Assembly: GCA_037039925.1 (NCBI GenBank)
Contig: JAXRKP010000043.1
Location: forward strand, 266,734-330,733
Origin: Doris montereyensis
Taxonomy: Eukaryota; Mollusca; Gastropoda; Nudibranchia; Dorididae
Reading direction: 5' to 3'
Length of the DNA stretch: 64,000 nucleotides
Shown here: in pieces, positions 1-14,110 of the stretch
Layout: every line of letters starts with the position of its first letter
How positions within the stretch are numbered: position 1 is the stretch's first letter
Notes under the pieces: model-generated
Told to the model about the DNA's origin: nothing
Databases searched by the model: none
The model's input: only the letters and a program-made list of their open reading frames with translations
Position numbers and translations under genes: made by a program

Positions 1-194
1 TAATAACCCCACTGCTATTCGGTTCATGTTGCCCATATAACCCCACTGCTATTTGGGTCATTGTCTAACGCACATGAAAGAACTATTGGCCTGTGTGTCA
101 TGTTTTATCCTCAATGACAAATCATCCCTCTTCTTATTTAACATAATCCTCGGTTAATGGAACCAAAACGGTTCTGTAGTGTGTTTGTCAAGAA
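1..194. other. Unassigned flank
   Basis: Single-copy-looking sequence with a short direct repeat (taaccccactgctatt at about 3 and 39). No gene or element recognised. Confidence 0.4.
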
Positions 195-206
195 CACCTA
201 CTACAA

Positions 207-262
<56 letters not shown>

Positions 263-489
263 GCTGCTACTACTACTACTACTGCTGCTGCTGCTACTGC
301 TGCTGCTGCTGCTGTTACTGCTGCTGCTGCTGCTGCTGGCTGCTACTATTACTGCTGCTGCTACTGTTGCTGCTACTGCTTCTATTACTACCACTACTAC
401 TACTCGTTGTTGTTGCTGCTGCTGCACTACTACTACTACTACTACTGCTACTACAACTACTGCTGCTGCTATTACTGCTGCGCTTGCTG

Positions 490-522
<33 letters not shown>

Positions 523-600
523 ATCATTTAGACTAGCGCTAATACTAATACTTAGCTACTACTACTGCTGCTACTGCGACTGCTGCTGCTGCTGCTGCTG

Positions 601-633
<33 letters not shown>

Positions 634-850
634 TTTGCGGCAGCTAATACGGCTACTACTACTTACTGCTACTGCTGGCAGCAGCTTCTGCTGTTGCTGT
701 TGCTACTGCTGCTACTACTACTACTACTACTACTACTGCTATTACTACTACTACTACTACTACAACTACTACTACTACTGCTACTGCTGCTGCTACTACT
801 ACTACAACTATCACTACTACTACTACTACTTTCTGCTGCATGGCTGCTGC
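195..850. repeat. (CTA/CTG)n trinucleotide array
   Basis: About 650 bp of alternating TAC and TGC triplets in blocks. Poly-Tyr, Cys, Thr, Ala and Leu frames across it are by-products of the triplet period. Confidence 0.95.
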
Positions 851-879
851 CACCATAAGCTGCTGATCTCAGCTTCAGA

Positions 880-1060
880 GGAGACTGAAAACATAATGAA
901 AGGTTAATGGGAGAGCTAGAACCTGCCAGCAACACCAACCAACTGCTGCTGCTGGCAACCACATGCCAACTTCCCGCCAACCACCTGCCAACCACCTCAG
1001 GAGTACACCCACCAACCACACGTCAACCAAACATAATGAAAGGTTAATGGGAAGTACCGC
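880..1060. repeat. About 140-bp direct duplication at array edge
   Basis: The segment containing cataatgaaaggttaatggg occurs at about 890 and again at about 1033, bridging the triplet array and the following 11-bp array. Confidence 0.6.
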
Positions 1061-2115
1061 CAACCAACGTAGAACCTACCCGCCAACCACCAACCAACCA
1101 CCTGCCAACCACCTGCCAACCACCCGCCAACCACATGCCAACCACCGGCAACCTCCACAGCCACACGTCAACCACCCGCCAACCACCACACGCCAACCAC
1201 ACGCCAACCACACATCAACCACCCGCCAACCACCCGCCAACCATGCCAACCACATGCCAACCACATGCCAACCACCTGGCAACCACATGCAACCAACCAA
1301 CCACCCGCCAACCACACATGCCAACCACATGCCAACCACCTGGCAACCACCCGCCAACCATGCCAACCACATGCCAACCCACATGCCAACCACCCTGGCA
1401 ACCACAACCACATGCCAACCACATGCCAACCACCCATAACCACCCGCCAACCACATACACCACATGTCAACCACCCGCCAACCACATGCCAACCACATAC
1501 CAACCACATTCAACCACACCGCCAACCATGCCAACCCATGCGCCAACCACCCCGCCAACCACCCGCCAACCACATGCCAACCACCCGCCAACCATGCCAA
1601 CCACCCGCCAACCACCCGCCAACCACATGCCAAATTGAGCATGCCAACCACCCACCCGCCAACCACATGCCAACCACATGCCAACCATGCCAACCACATG
1701 CCAACCACATATCAACCACATACGTCAACCACATAACCAACCACATACCAACCACATACCCAATGCCAACCACCCGTCAACCACATACCAACCACAAGGT
1801 CAACCACATCCACATGCCAACCACCCGCCAACCACCCGCCAACCACATGCCCAACCACCCGCCAACCACATGTCAACCACATGTCAACCACATGCCAACC
1901 ATCCGCCAAGCACATGCCAACCACATGCCAATCACCCACCAACCACATGTCAACCACATGTAACCACAAGCCAACCACATGCCAACCACCCGCCAACCAC
2001 ATGTCAACCACATGTCAACCACATGCCAACCACATGTCAACCACATGCCAACCACCCGCCAACCACATGTCCAACCACATGCCAACCAACCACATGCCAA
2101 CCACATGCCAACCAA
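951..2115. repeat. 11-bp minisatellite (ccaaccacatg / ccaaccacccg)
   Basis: About 100 tandem copies of an 11-mer with two common variants, ending in CATG or CCCG, interspersed irregularly. There are occasional 4-bp or 1-bp indels. Confidence 0.95.
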
Positions 2116-4600
2116 TGCTTAATTGCTTGTCTTTATAACTGCTCTACTGCTCGTTTTCATTCCTGTTCCACTGCTCTCTTTATAACTGCTCAACTCTCTG
2201 TTTTTATAACTGGTCCACTGTTTGTTTTTATAGCTGTTTGACTGTATGTCTTTATAACTGTTTCACTGTATGTCTTTATAACAGTTTCACTGTATGTCTT
2301 TATAACTGTTTCACTGTATGTCTTTATAACAATTTCACTGTATGTTTTTATAACTGTTTCACTGTATGTCTTTATAACTGTTTCACTGTATGTTTTATAA
2401 CTATTTCACTATTTGTCTTTACAACTATTTCACTATATGTCTTTATAACTATTTCACTATTTGTCTTTATAACTATTTCACTATATGTCTTTATAACTAC
2501 TTCACTGTTTGTCTTTATAACTATTTCACTGTTTGTCTTTATAACTATTTCACTATTTGTCTTTATAACTATTTCACTATTTGCCTTTATAACTATTTCA
2601 CTATATGTCTTTATAACTATTTCACTATATGTCTTTATAACTATTTCACTATATGTCTTTATAACAATTTCACTATATGTCTATATATCCATTTCACTAC
2701 ATGTCTTTAAAACTATTACACTAAATGTCTTTATAACTATTTCACTGTTTGTCTTTATAACTGTTCCACTGTTTGTTTTTATAACTGTTCCACTATTTGC
2801 TTTATAACTGTTCCACTGTTTGTCTTGATAACTGTTCCACTGTTTGTCTTTATAACTGTTCCACTGTTTGTTTTTATAACTGTTTCCTGTTCGTCTTTAT
2901 AACTGTTCTGTTGTTTGTCTGTATAATTGTTCCACTTTTGTGTCTTTACAACTGTTCCACTGTGTGTCTTTACACCTGTTCCACTGCTTGTCTTTATAAC
3001 AGTTTCGTTATGCATCTTTACAACTGTTCCACTGTGTGTCTTTATTAGTTTCATTGTGTGTCTTTGTAACTATAACTGTATCACTGCTTGTCTTTATAAC
3101 TGTTCCATTGCTTGTCTTCCTAACTGTTCCATTGCTTGTCTTTCTAATTATAACTGTATCACTGCGTGTCGTTATAACTGTTCCAATGCTTAATTGCTTG
3201 TCTTTATAACTGTCTACTGTTCGTTTTCATTCCTGTTTCACTGCTCTTTATAACTGCTCAACTCTCTGTTTTTATAACTGTTCCACTGTTTGTTTTTTAG
3301 CTGTTTGACTGTATCTTTATAACTGCTTCACTGTTCTTTTATAACAGTTTCACTGTATGTCTTTATAACTGTTTCACTGTATGTCTTTGTAACAATTTCA
3401 CTGTTATAACTGTTTCACTGTATGTCTTTATAACTGACTGTATGTCTTTATAATTGTTTCACTGTATGTCTTTATAACTGTTTCACTGTATGTCTTTATA
3501 ATTGTTTCACTGTATGTCTTTATTATTTCACTGTATGTCTTTATAACTGTTTCACTGTATGTCTTTATAACTATTTCACTATATGTCTTTATAACTATTT
3601 CACTATATGTCTTTATACTTATTTCACTATATGTCTTTATACATTTCACTATATGTCTTTATAACTATTAAACTAAAATGTCTTTATAACTATTTCACTG
3701 TTTGTCTTTATAACTGTTTCACTATTTGTCTTTATAACTGTCTTTTTGTCTTTATAGCTGTTCACTTTTGTCTTTATAACTGTTTCACTGTTTGTTTTTT
3801 AACTGTTTCCCTATAATTTCTGTTGTTTGTCTGTATAATTGTTCCACTTTGTGTCTTTATAACTGTTCCACTGTGTGTCTTTACAACTGTTCCACTGCTT
3901 GTCTTTATAACAGTTTCGTGTGCATCTTTTATCTTCTGTTCCTGTGTGTCTTTATTACTGTTTCACTGTGTCTTTGTAAGTCTTCCACTGTGTGTCTTTA
4001 AAACTGTTCCACAATGTGTATTTATAACTGTTCCACTGTGTGTCTTTATAACTGTTTCGTTGTTTGTCTACATAACTGTTCCTTTGTGGGTCTTTATAAC
4101 TGTTCCAATGTGTGTTTTTGTATAACTGTTCTGCTGTGTGTCTTTGTAACTGTTCCTTTGTGTGCCTTTATAACTGTTCAACTGTGTCTTTATAACCTGT
4201 TCACTGTGTCTTTATAACTGTTTCACTGTGTCTTTATAACTGTTCCACTGTCTTTATAAATGTTCTTTGTCTTTATAACTGTTTTACTGTGTCTTTACTG
4301 TTCCACTGTATGTCTTTATAACTGTTCTGCTGTTTGTTTTTACAACTGTTTCACTGTGTGTCTTTATATGTTCAACTGTTTGTCTTTATAACTGTTCCAC
4401 TGTGTGTCCTAATGACTGTTCCAAATAACTGTTCACCTGTCTATCTTCAAAATATTCACTGTGTGTCTTTATAACTGTTCCGCTGTTTGTCTTTATAATT
4501 ATTCCATTTTTTTCTCTTTATAACCGTTTCCATTGTTTATCTATGTAAGTTTTCTGCTAGCTGTGTTTATAACTGTTTCACTTTTGTCTTTATAAATAAC
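2116..4600. repeat. Mega-minisatellite part 1: 24-bp units with higher-order repeat
   Basis: 24-bp units (core tgtctttataactgtttcac) with variants at the TTTCAC/TTCCAC position. A block starting aatgcttaattgcttgtc at 2116 recurs at about 3188, with matching downstream variants, showing duplication of about 0.9-1.07 kb. Confidence 0.92.
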
Positions 4601-7600
4601 TGTATATGTTCCACTAACAACCATTCCACTTCCACTGTGTATGTTTGTAATTTTTCGTTAGCTGCGTTTATAACTGTTTCACTGTTTGTTTTTTATAAAT
4701 GTTCTGCTCTTGAAACCTGTAACTGTTCCATGTTGTTTGTCTAACAATTGTTCCACTGTGTATGTTTTATAACTGTTCCACTGTCTTTTTACAACTGTTC
4801 CACGTTTTATAACTGTTGTTTCTTAGTAATCTATAACTATACCCATTTTATTGCTTGTCATAACTACACTGTGTTCCATGTGTCTTTATAACTGTTCCAC
4901 TGTGTGTCTTTAAACTGTTCCACAATGTGTATTTATAACTGTTCCACTGTGTGTTCCTATAACTGATTCACTGTTTGTCTTTATAAATGTTCTGCTGTGG
5001 TCTTATTCATTTCAACAACTGTTACACTGTTGTATAACTGTTACATACTGTGTGTCTTTATAACTGTTACACTGTGTGTCTTTATAACTGTTACACTCAT
5101 GTGTCTTTTAACTGTTAACTGTGTGTCTTTACAACTGTTACACTGTGTGTCTTTATAACTGTTACACTGTGTCTTTATAACTGTTCCACTGTCTTTATAA
5201 ATGTCTATTACACTGTGTGTCTTTATAACTGTTACACTGTGTGTCTTTATAACTGTTCCACTGTATGTCTTTTTATAACTGTTCTGTGTGTTTCTTTACA
5301 ACTGTTACACTGTGTGTCTTTATAACTGTTCAACTGTTTGTGTGTCTATAACTGTTCCTGTGTCTTTACAGCTGTTACACTGTGTGTCTTTATAATGTGT
5401 GTCTTACACTGTGTGTCTTTATAACTGTTCACCTGTTCATCTTCATAAATATTCCACTGTGTCTATAACTGTTACACTATGTCTTTTGTCTTTAGTAATT
5501 ATTGTCTTTACAGCTGTTACACTGTGTGTCTCTTTATAACTGTTCCATTGTTGTCTTTAAGTTACACTATGTCTTTATAACTGTTACTGTTGTGTTCTTT
5601 ATAACTGTTTCTTTATACTGTTTATGTCTTTACAACTGTTACACTGTGTCTTTAAATGTTACTGTCTTCTTGACCACTGTGTGTCTTTATATGTTCCATT
5701 GATTGTCTTTACAACAACCATTCTTTACACCTGTTCCACTGTGTATGTTTGTACATTTTTCTGTTAGCTGTGTCTTTATAACTGTTGTACTGTGTAGTCT
5801 TATAACTATACACTGTGTTTATTGCACTGTGTGTCTTTATAACTGTTATGTGTGTCTTTACAACTGTTACACTGTGTGTCTTTATAACTGTTCCACTGTG
5901 TGTCTTTATAACTGTTACACTGTTGTCCTTATAACTGTTACACTATGTCTTTATATTATAACTGTTCCACTGTGTCTTTATAAATGTTTCTTTGTAACTG
6001 TTACACTGTGTGTCTTTACAACTGTTACACTGTGTGTCTTTATAACTGTTACACTGTGTGTTCTTATAACTGTTACACTGTGTGTCTTTATAACTATCCC
6101 TTTATAACTGTACGCCTTTATAACTGTTGACACTGTGTGTCTTATAACTGTTACACTGTGTGTCTTCTCAACTGTTACACTGTGTGTCTTTATAACTGTT
6201 ACACTGTGTGTCTTTACAACTGTTACACTGTGTGTCTTTAATAACTGTTACACTGTGTGTCTTTATAACTGTTACACTGTGTGTCTTTATAACTGTTACA
6301 CTGTTTGTCTTTATAACTGTTACACTGTGTCTTTATAACTGTTGTTACACTGTGTGTCTTTATAACTGTTACACTATGTGTTACACTTTATAACTGTTAC
6401 ACTATGTCTTTATAACTGTTAGACAACTGTTCCACTGTGTGTCTTTATAACTGTTACACTGTGTCTTTATAACTGTTACACTGTCCTTTACAACTGTTAC
6501 ACTATGTCTTTATAACTGTTACTGTGTCTTTTATAACTGTTACACTATGTCTTTATAACTGTTACATTGTGTGTCTTTATAACTGTTACACTATGTGTGT
6601 CTTTATAACTGTTACACTATGTCTCTATAACTGTTACACTATGTCTTTATAACTGTAACTGTTACACTGTGTGTGTCTTTATAACTGTTCCACTGTGTGT
6701 CTTTATAACTGTTACACTGTGTGTCTTATAACTGTTCCACTATGTGTCTTTATACCTGTTCCACTGTGTGTCTTTATAACTGATTGTTTGTTTTATAACT
6801 GTTACACTGTTTGTCTTAATTAACTGTTACACTGTGTGTCTTTATACTGTTACACTGTGTGTCTTTACAACTGTTGCTGTGTGTCTTTATAACTGTTACA
6901 CTGTGTGTCTTTATAACTGTTACATGTGTGTCTTGACAACTGTTACTGTGTGTCTTTATAACTGTTACACTGTTTGTTTTATAATATTGACTGTGTGTCT
7001 TTATAACTTACACTGTTTGTCTTTAAACTGTTACCACTGTTTGTCTTTTAACTGTTACACTGTTTGTCTTTATAACTGTTCCTGTGTGTCTTTATAACTA
7101 TTCCACTGTTTGTCTTTATAACTGTTGCACTGTTTGTCTTTATAACTGTTACACTGTGTGTCTTTATAACTGTTACAACTGTTACACTTGTCTTTATAAA
7201 TGTCTTTACAACTGTTACACTGTGTGTCTTTACAACTGTTACACTGTGTGTCTTTATAACTGTTACACTGTGTGTCTTTATAACTGTTACACTGTGTGTC
7301 TTTAGCAACTGTGATTATATAACTGTTTACACTGTTGTCTTTATAACTGTTACACTGTGTGTCTTTATAACTGTTCCAATGTGTCTTTATAACTGTTCCT
7401 GTGTGTCTTTATAACTGTTACACTGTGTCTTTATAACTGTGTTCCACTGTGTCTTTATGTTACACTGTGTGTCCACACTGTGTGTCTTTATAACTCTGTT
7501 ACACTGTGTGTCTTTATAACTGTTACACTGTGTCTTTATAATGTTCCACATTGTCTTTATAATTCTGTTACACTATGTCTTTATAACTGTTCCATTGTTT

Positions 7601-9540
7601 GTGTTTATAACTGTTACACTGTTTGTCTTTATAACTGTTACACTAGTGTGTCTTTATAACTGTTCCACTGTGTGCTTTATAACTGTTACTGTATAACTGT
7701 CACTGATTGTCGTTATAACTGTTCCACTGTGTGTCTTTATAACTGTGTGTGTCTTTATAACTGTTACACTGTTTGTTTTTATAACTGTTACACTGATTGT
7801 CTTTATAACTGTCTTTTGTCTTAATAACTGTTCCTGTGTGTCTTTACTGTTTGTCTTTATAACTTCTGTTCACTGTGTGTCTAGACAACTGTTCCACTGT
7901 TTTGTCTTTTATAACTGTTACAATGTTTGTCTTGACAACTGTTACACTGTGTGTCTTTATAACTGTTCTGCTGTTTGTCTTTACAACTGTTCCACTGTTA
8001 TAACTGTGTTTTACACTGTTTGTCTTTATAACTGTTACACTGTTTGTCTTTATAACTGTTACACTGTTTGTCTTTATAACTGTTCCAATGTGTGTCTTTA
8101 TAACATGATTCCTTGTTTGTTTTATAACTGTTCTGCTCTTGATAAATCACACTGTTTGTCTTTATATGTTACACTGTGTGTCCTTTTATAACTGTTACAC
8201 TATAACTGTTACACTGTGTATCTTTATAACTGTTACACTGTGTGTCCCGCTAGTGTCTTTATAATTATTCCACTGTGTTTATAACTGTTCCATTGTTTGT
8301 AACTATAATTATATATAACTGTACTAGTGTTACACTTGATTGTCTTTATAACTGTTACACTGTGTGTATTTATAACTGTTCCAATGCATGTCTTTATAAC
8401 TGTTCCACTGTGTGTTTTTATAACTGTTACACTGTGTTATTGTCCTTCTCAACTATAAACTGTTAGCTGTCCCACATTATAACTGGTGTCTGTTACACTG
8501 TGTGTCTTTATAACTATAACAACTGTCCCCACTGTTGTCTTTATAACTGTTCCATTGGTTGTCTTTATAACTGTACACTGTAACTGTCCCATTGTTTGTT
8601 GTCTTTACATAAACTATAAACTGTTCCACTGTACTGTAACTGTCCCACTTGTGTTTTATAACTTCACACTGTTAAATATAACTGTAACTGTCTCTATAAC
8701 TGTCCCATTGGTTGTCTTTATAAATATAACTGTTTTTATAACTGTCCCACTGTGTTGTCTTTATAACTGTTCCATTGTTTGTCTTTAAACTGTTCCACTG
8801 TTTGTCTTTATAACTGTTCCACTGTAAACTGTTACATTGGTTGTCTTTATAATCAGCACTGTGTCTTTACTGTTCCAACTGTTACACTGTTTATCTTTAT
8901 AACTACTGTTTATCTTTATAATGTTACTGTTCCTTTACACTGTTTATCTTTATAACTGTCCCATTGTTACACTGTTTAACTTTATAACTGTTCACTGTTT
9001 ATCTTTATAACTGTAAACTGTCCCATGTTTATCTTTATAACTGTTCCCTGTTTATCTTTATGATAACTGTTACTGTGTCTTTATAACTGTTTGTTTATAA
9101 CTGTTATTGGTTGTCTTTATAACTATAAGTGTGTCTTTATAACTGTTCCACTGTTTATCTTTATAACTGTTCCATGTGTATCTTTATAACTGTTCCACTG
9201 TGTCTTTATAACTGTTACACTGTTTTTATCTTTATAACTGTTACACTGTTTATCTTTATAACTGTTACACTGTTTATCTTTATAACTGTTACACTGTTTG
9301 TCTTGTTCCACTGTTGTCTTTATAAATGTTTATCTTTATAACTATTCCACTGTTTGTCTTTATAACTGTTCCACTGTGTCTTTATAACTGTTCCACTAAT
9401 AACTGTTCCACTGTTTAATTTATAACTGTTCCACATTGTTTTCTTTATAACTGTCCATTGTTTGTCTTTATAACTGTAACTGTTTACACTGTGTGTCTTT
9501 ATAACTGTTCCACTGTGTCTTTATAACTGTTCCATGTTCT
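4600..9540. repeat. Mega-minisatellite part 2: degenerate 24-bp units
   Basis: The same TGTCTTTATAACTGTT core, with many deletions, insertions and partial units. This is the most decayed part of the block. No gene is visible. Confidence 0.9.
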
Positions 9541-12500
9541 GCTAACTTGTCCACTGTATAACTGTTACACTGTGTGTCTTTATAACTGTTACACTGTGTG
9601 TCTTTATAACTGTTACACTGTTTGTCTTTATAACTGTTCTACTGTTTGTTTTATAACTATTACACTGTGTGTCTTTATAACTGTTACACTGTATGTCTTT
9701 ATAACTGTTACACTGTGTGTCTCTATAACTGTTACACTGTGTCTTATAACTGTTACACTGTTTGTCTTTATATGTTCCACTGTGTCTTTATAACTGTTAC
9801 ACTGTTTGTCTTTACAACTGTTACACTGTGTGTTTTGATAACTGTTACACTGTGTGTCTTTATAACTGTTACACTGTGTGTCTTGATAACTGTTACACTG
9901 TGTCTTTATAACTGTTATGTTTGTCTTTATAACTGTTACACTGTGTGTCTTTATAACTGTTACACTGTGTGTCTTTATAACTGTTACACTGTGTGTCTTT
10001 ATAACTGTTACACTGTGTGTCTTTATAACTAACTGTGTGTCTTTATAACTGTTACACTGTTTGTCTTTATAACTGTTACACTGTGTGTCTTTATAACTGT
10101 TACACTGTGTGTCTTTATAACTGTTACACTGTTTGTCTTTATAACTGTTACACTGTGTGTCTTTATAACTGTTACACTGTGTGTCTTTATAACTGTTACA
10201 CTGTGTGTCTTTATAACTGTTACACTGTGTGTCTTTATAACTGTTACACTGTGTCTTTATAACTGTTACACTGTGTGTCTTTATAACTGTTACACTGTGT
10301 GTCTTTATAACTGTTACACTGTGTGTTTTTATAACTGTTACACTGTGTGTCTTTATAACTGTTACACTGTGTGTCTTTATAACTGTTACACTGTTTGTCT
10401 TTATAACTGTTACACTGTGTGTCTTTATAACTGTTACACTGTGTGTCTTTATAACTGTTACACTGTGTGTCTTTATAACTGTTACACTGTGTGTCTTTAT
10501 AACTGTTACACTGTGTGTTTTATAACTGTTACACTGTGTGTCTTTATAACTGTTCCACTGTGTGTCTTTATAACTGTTACACTGTGTGTTTTATAACTGT
10601 TACACTGTGTGTCTTTATAACTGTTACACTGTGTGTCTTTATAACTGTTACACTGTGTGTCTTTATAACTGTTACACTGTGTGTCTTTATAACTGTTACA
10701 CTGTTGTCTTTATAACTGTTACACTGTGTGTCTTTATAACTGTTACACTGTGTGTCTTTATAACTGTTACACTGTGTGTCTTTATAACTGTTACACTGTG
10801 TCTTTATAACTGTTACACTGTGTGTCTTTATAACTGTTACACTGTGTGTCTTTATAACTGTTCCACTGTGTCTTTATAACTGTTACACTATGTCTTTATA
10901 ACTGTTACACTGTGTGTCTTTATAACTGTTACACTATGTCTTTATAACTGTTACACTGTGTCTTTATAACTGTTACACTGTGTGTCTTTATAACTGTTAC
11001 ACTGTGTGTCTTTATAACTGTTACACTGTGTGTCTTTATAACTGTTACACTGTGTGTGTCTTTATAACTGTTACACTGTGTGTCTTTATAACTGTTCCAC
11101 TGTGTGTCTTTATAACTGTTACACTGTGTGTCTTTATAACTGTTAAACTATGTGTCTTTATAACTGTTACACTGTTGTCTTTATAACTGTTACACTGTTT
11201 GTCTTTATAACTGTTACACTGTGTGTCTTTACAACTGTTACACTGTGTGTCTTTATAACTGTTACACTGTGTGTCTTTACAACTGTTACACTGTGTCTTT
11301 ATAACTGTTACACTGTGTGTCTTGACAACTGTTACACTGTGTGTCTTTATAACTGTTCTGCTGTTTGTTTTTACAACTGTTGCACTGTGTGTCTTTATAA
11401 CTTTTACACTGTTTGTCTTTATAACTGTTACACTGTGTCTTTATAACTGTTACACTGTTTGTCTTTATAACTGTTACACTGTGTGTCTTTATAACTGTTC
11501 CACTGTTTGTCTTTATAACTGTTACACTGTTTGTCTTTATAACTGTTACACTGTGTGTCTTTATAACTGTTACACTGTTTGTCTTTATAACTGTTACACT
11601 GTTTGTCCTTATAACTGTTACACTGTGTCTTTATAACTGTTACACTGTGTGTCTTTATAACTGTTACACTGTGTGTCTTTATAACTGTTACACTGTGTGT
11701 CTTTATAACTGTTACACTGATTGTATTTATAACTAGTGTTACACTGTTTGTCTTTATAACTGTTACACTGTGTGTCTTTATAACTGTTCCAATGTGTCTT
11801 TATAACTGTTCCACTGTGTGTCTTTATAACTGTTAACTGTGTCTTTATAACTGTTACACTGTGTGTCTTTATAACTGTTACACTGTGTGTCTTTATAACT
11901 GTTACACTGTGTGTCTTTATAACTGTTACACTGTGTGTCTTTATAACTGTTACACTGTGTCTTTATAACTGTTCCACTGTGTGTCTTTATAACTGTTACA
12001 CTGTGTGTCTTTATAACTGTTACACTGTGTGTCTTTAACTAACTGTTTGTCTTTATAACTGTTCCAGTGTGTCTTTATAACTGTTACACTGTGTCTTTAT
12101 AACTGTTACACTGTGTGTCTTTATAACTGTTACACTGTAACTGTTACACTGTGTGTCTAACTGTACACTGTGTGTCCACTGTGTGTCTTTATAACTGTTA
12201 CACTGTGTGTTTTTATAACTGTTACACTGTGTCTTTATAACTGTTCCACTGTTTGTCTTTATAACTGTTACACTGTGTGTCTTTATAACTGTTACACTGT
12301 GTGTCTTTATAACTGTTACACTGTGTGTCTTTATAACTGTTACACTGTGTGTCTTTATAACTGTTCCACTGTGTCTTTATAACTGTTCCACTGTTTGTCT
12401 TTATAACTGTTCCACTGTTTGTCTTTATAACTGTTCCACTGTTTGTCTTTATAACTGTTCCAATGTGTGTCTTTATAACTGTTCACTGTTTGTCTTTATA
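9540..12500. repeat. Mega-minisatellite part 3: homogeneous 24-bp units
   Basis: Long runs of near-identical 24-mers (gtgtctttataactgttaca plus ctgt), especially 9930..11130. Interruptions are mainly loss of a GT pair. Open frames of about 100 aa arise because 24 is divisible by three. Confidence 0.95.
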
Positions 12501-14110
12501 ACTGTGTTCTGTCTTTATAACTGACACTGTAACTGTTATATGTTCCCCAATAACTGTTACACTGTAAACTGTTTCACTGTGTATCTTTATAAATTTTTCG
12601 CTGCTGTGTTTATAACTGTTCCATTGTCTTGTAACTGTTATACTTATATCTTTATAACTGTTACACTGTTTGTCTTTATAACTGTTACTGTTTGTCTTTA
12701 TAACTGTTCCACTGTGTATCTTTATAAATGTTCCACTGCATGTCTTTACACCTGTTCCACTGTTTGTTTTATAACTGTTCTACTGTGTGTCTTTATAACT
12801 GTAACTGTTTGTCTGTCCCATTGTGTGTCTTTATAACTGATTCCTGTTTGTTTTTATACTGTCCCATTGGTATGTCTTTTTAACTTTTATAACTGTCCCA
12901 TTGGTTGTCTTTATAAATTTTTCGTAACTGTATAACTGTTCCATTGTTTGTCTTTATAAATATAACTGTAATTTATTGCTTGTCTTTATAACTGTTCCAC
13001 TGTGTTGTTTTTATAAATGTATCACTATAACTGTAACTGTAACTGTCCCATTGGTTGTCTTTATAAATATAACTGTAACTGTCCCATTGGTTGTCTTTAT
13101 AACTATAACTGTAACTGTAACCCCATTGGTTGTCTTTATAACTATAACTGTAACTGTCCCATTGGTTGTCTTTATAAATATAACTGTAACTGTAACTGTC
13201 CCATTGGTTGTCTTTATAAATATAACTGTAACTGTAACTGTCCCATTGGTTGTCTTTATAAATATAACTGTAACTGTCCCATTGGTTGTCTTTATAACTA
13301 TAACTGTAACTGTAACTGTCCCATTGGTTGTCTTTATAACTATAACTGTAACTGTCCCATTGGTTGTCTTTATAACTATAACTGTAACTGTAACTGTCCC
13401 ATTGGTTGTCTTTATAACTATAACTGTAACTGTAACTGTCCCATTGGTTGTCTTTATAACTATAACTGTAACTGTAACTGTAACTTTATAACTATAACTG
13501 TAACTGTAACTGTAACATTGGATTGTCTTTATAAATATAACTGTAACTGTAACATTGGTTGTCTTTATAAATATAACTGTAACTGTAACTGCCCCATTGA
13601 TTGTCTTTATAAATATAACTAACTAACTGTCCCATTGGTTGTCTTTATAAATATAACTATAACTGTAACTGTAACTGTAACCATTGATTGTCTTTATAAA
13701 TATAACTATAACTGTAAACTGTAACTGACCCATTGATTGTCTTTATAAATATAACTATAACTGTAACTGTAACTGTTGATTGTCTTTATAAATATAACTA
13801 TAACTGTAACTGTAACTGTAATTGATTGTCTTTATAAATATAACTATAACTGTAACTGTAACTGACCCATTGATTGTCTTTATAAATATAACTATAACTG
13901 TAACTGAACTGTAATTGATTGTCTTTATAAATATAACTATAACTGTAACTGTAACCCCCATTGATTGTCTTTATAAATATAACTATAACTGTAACTGACC
14001 ATTGATTGTCTTTATAAATATAACTATAACTGTAACTGTAACCCATTGGTTGTCTTTATAAATATAACTATAACTGTAACTGTAACTGCCCCATTGATTG
14101 TCTTTATAAA
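12500..14110. repeat. Mega-minisatellite part 4: units with variable (aactgt)n
   Basis: Transition to units starting ccattggttgtctttataa followed by one to four AACTGT/AACTAT hexamers. Unit length therefore varies in 6-bp steps. Confidence 0.92.
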
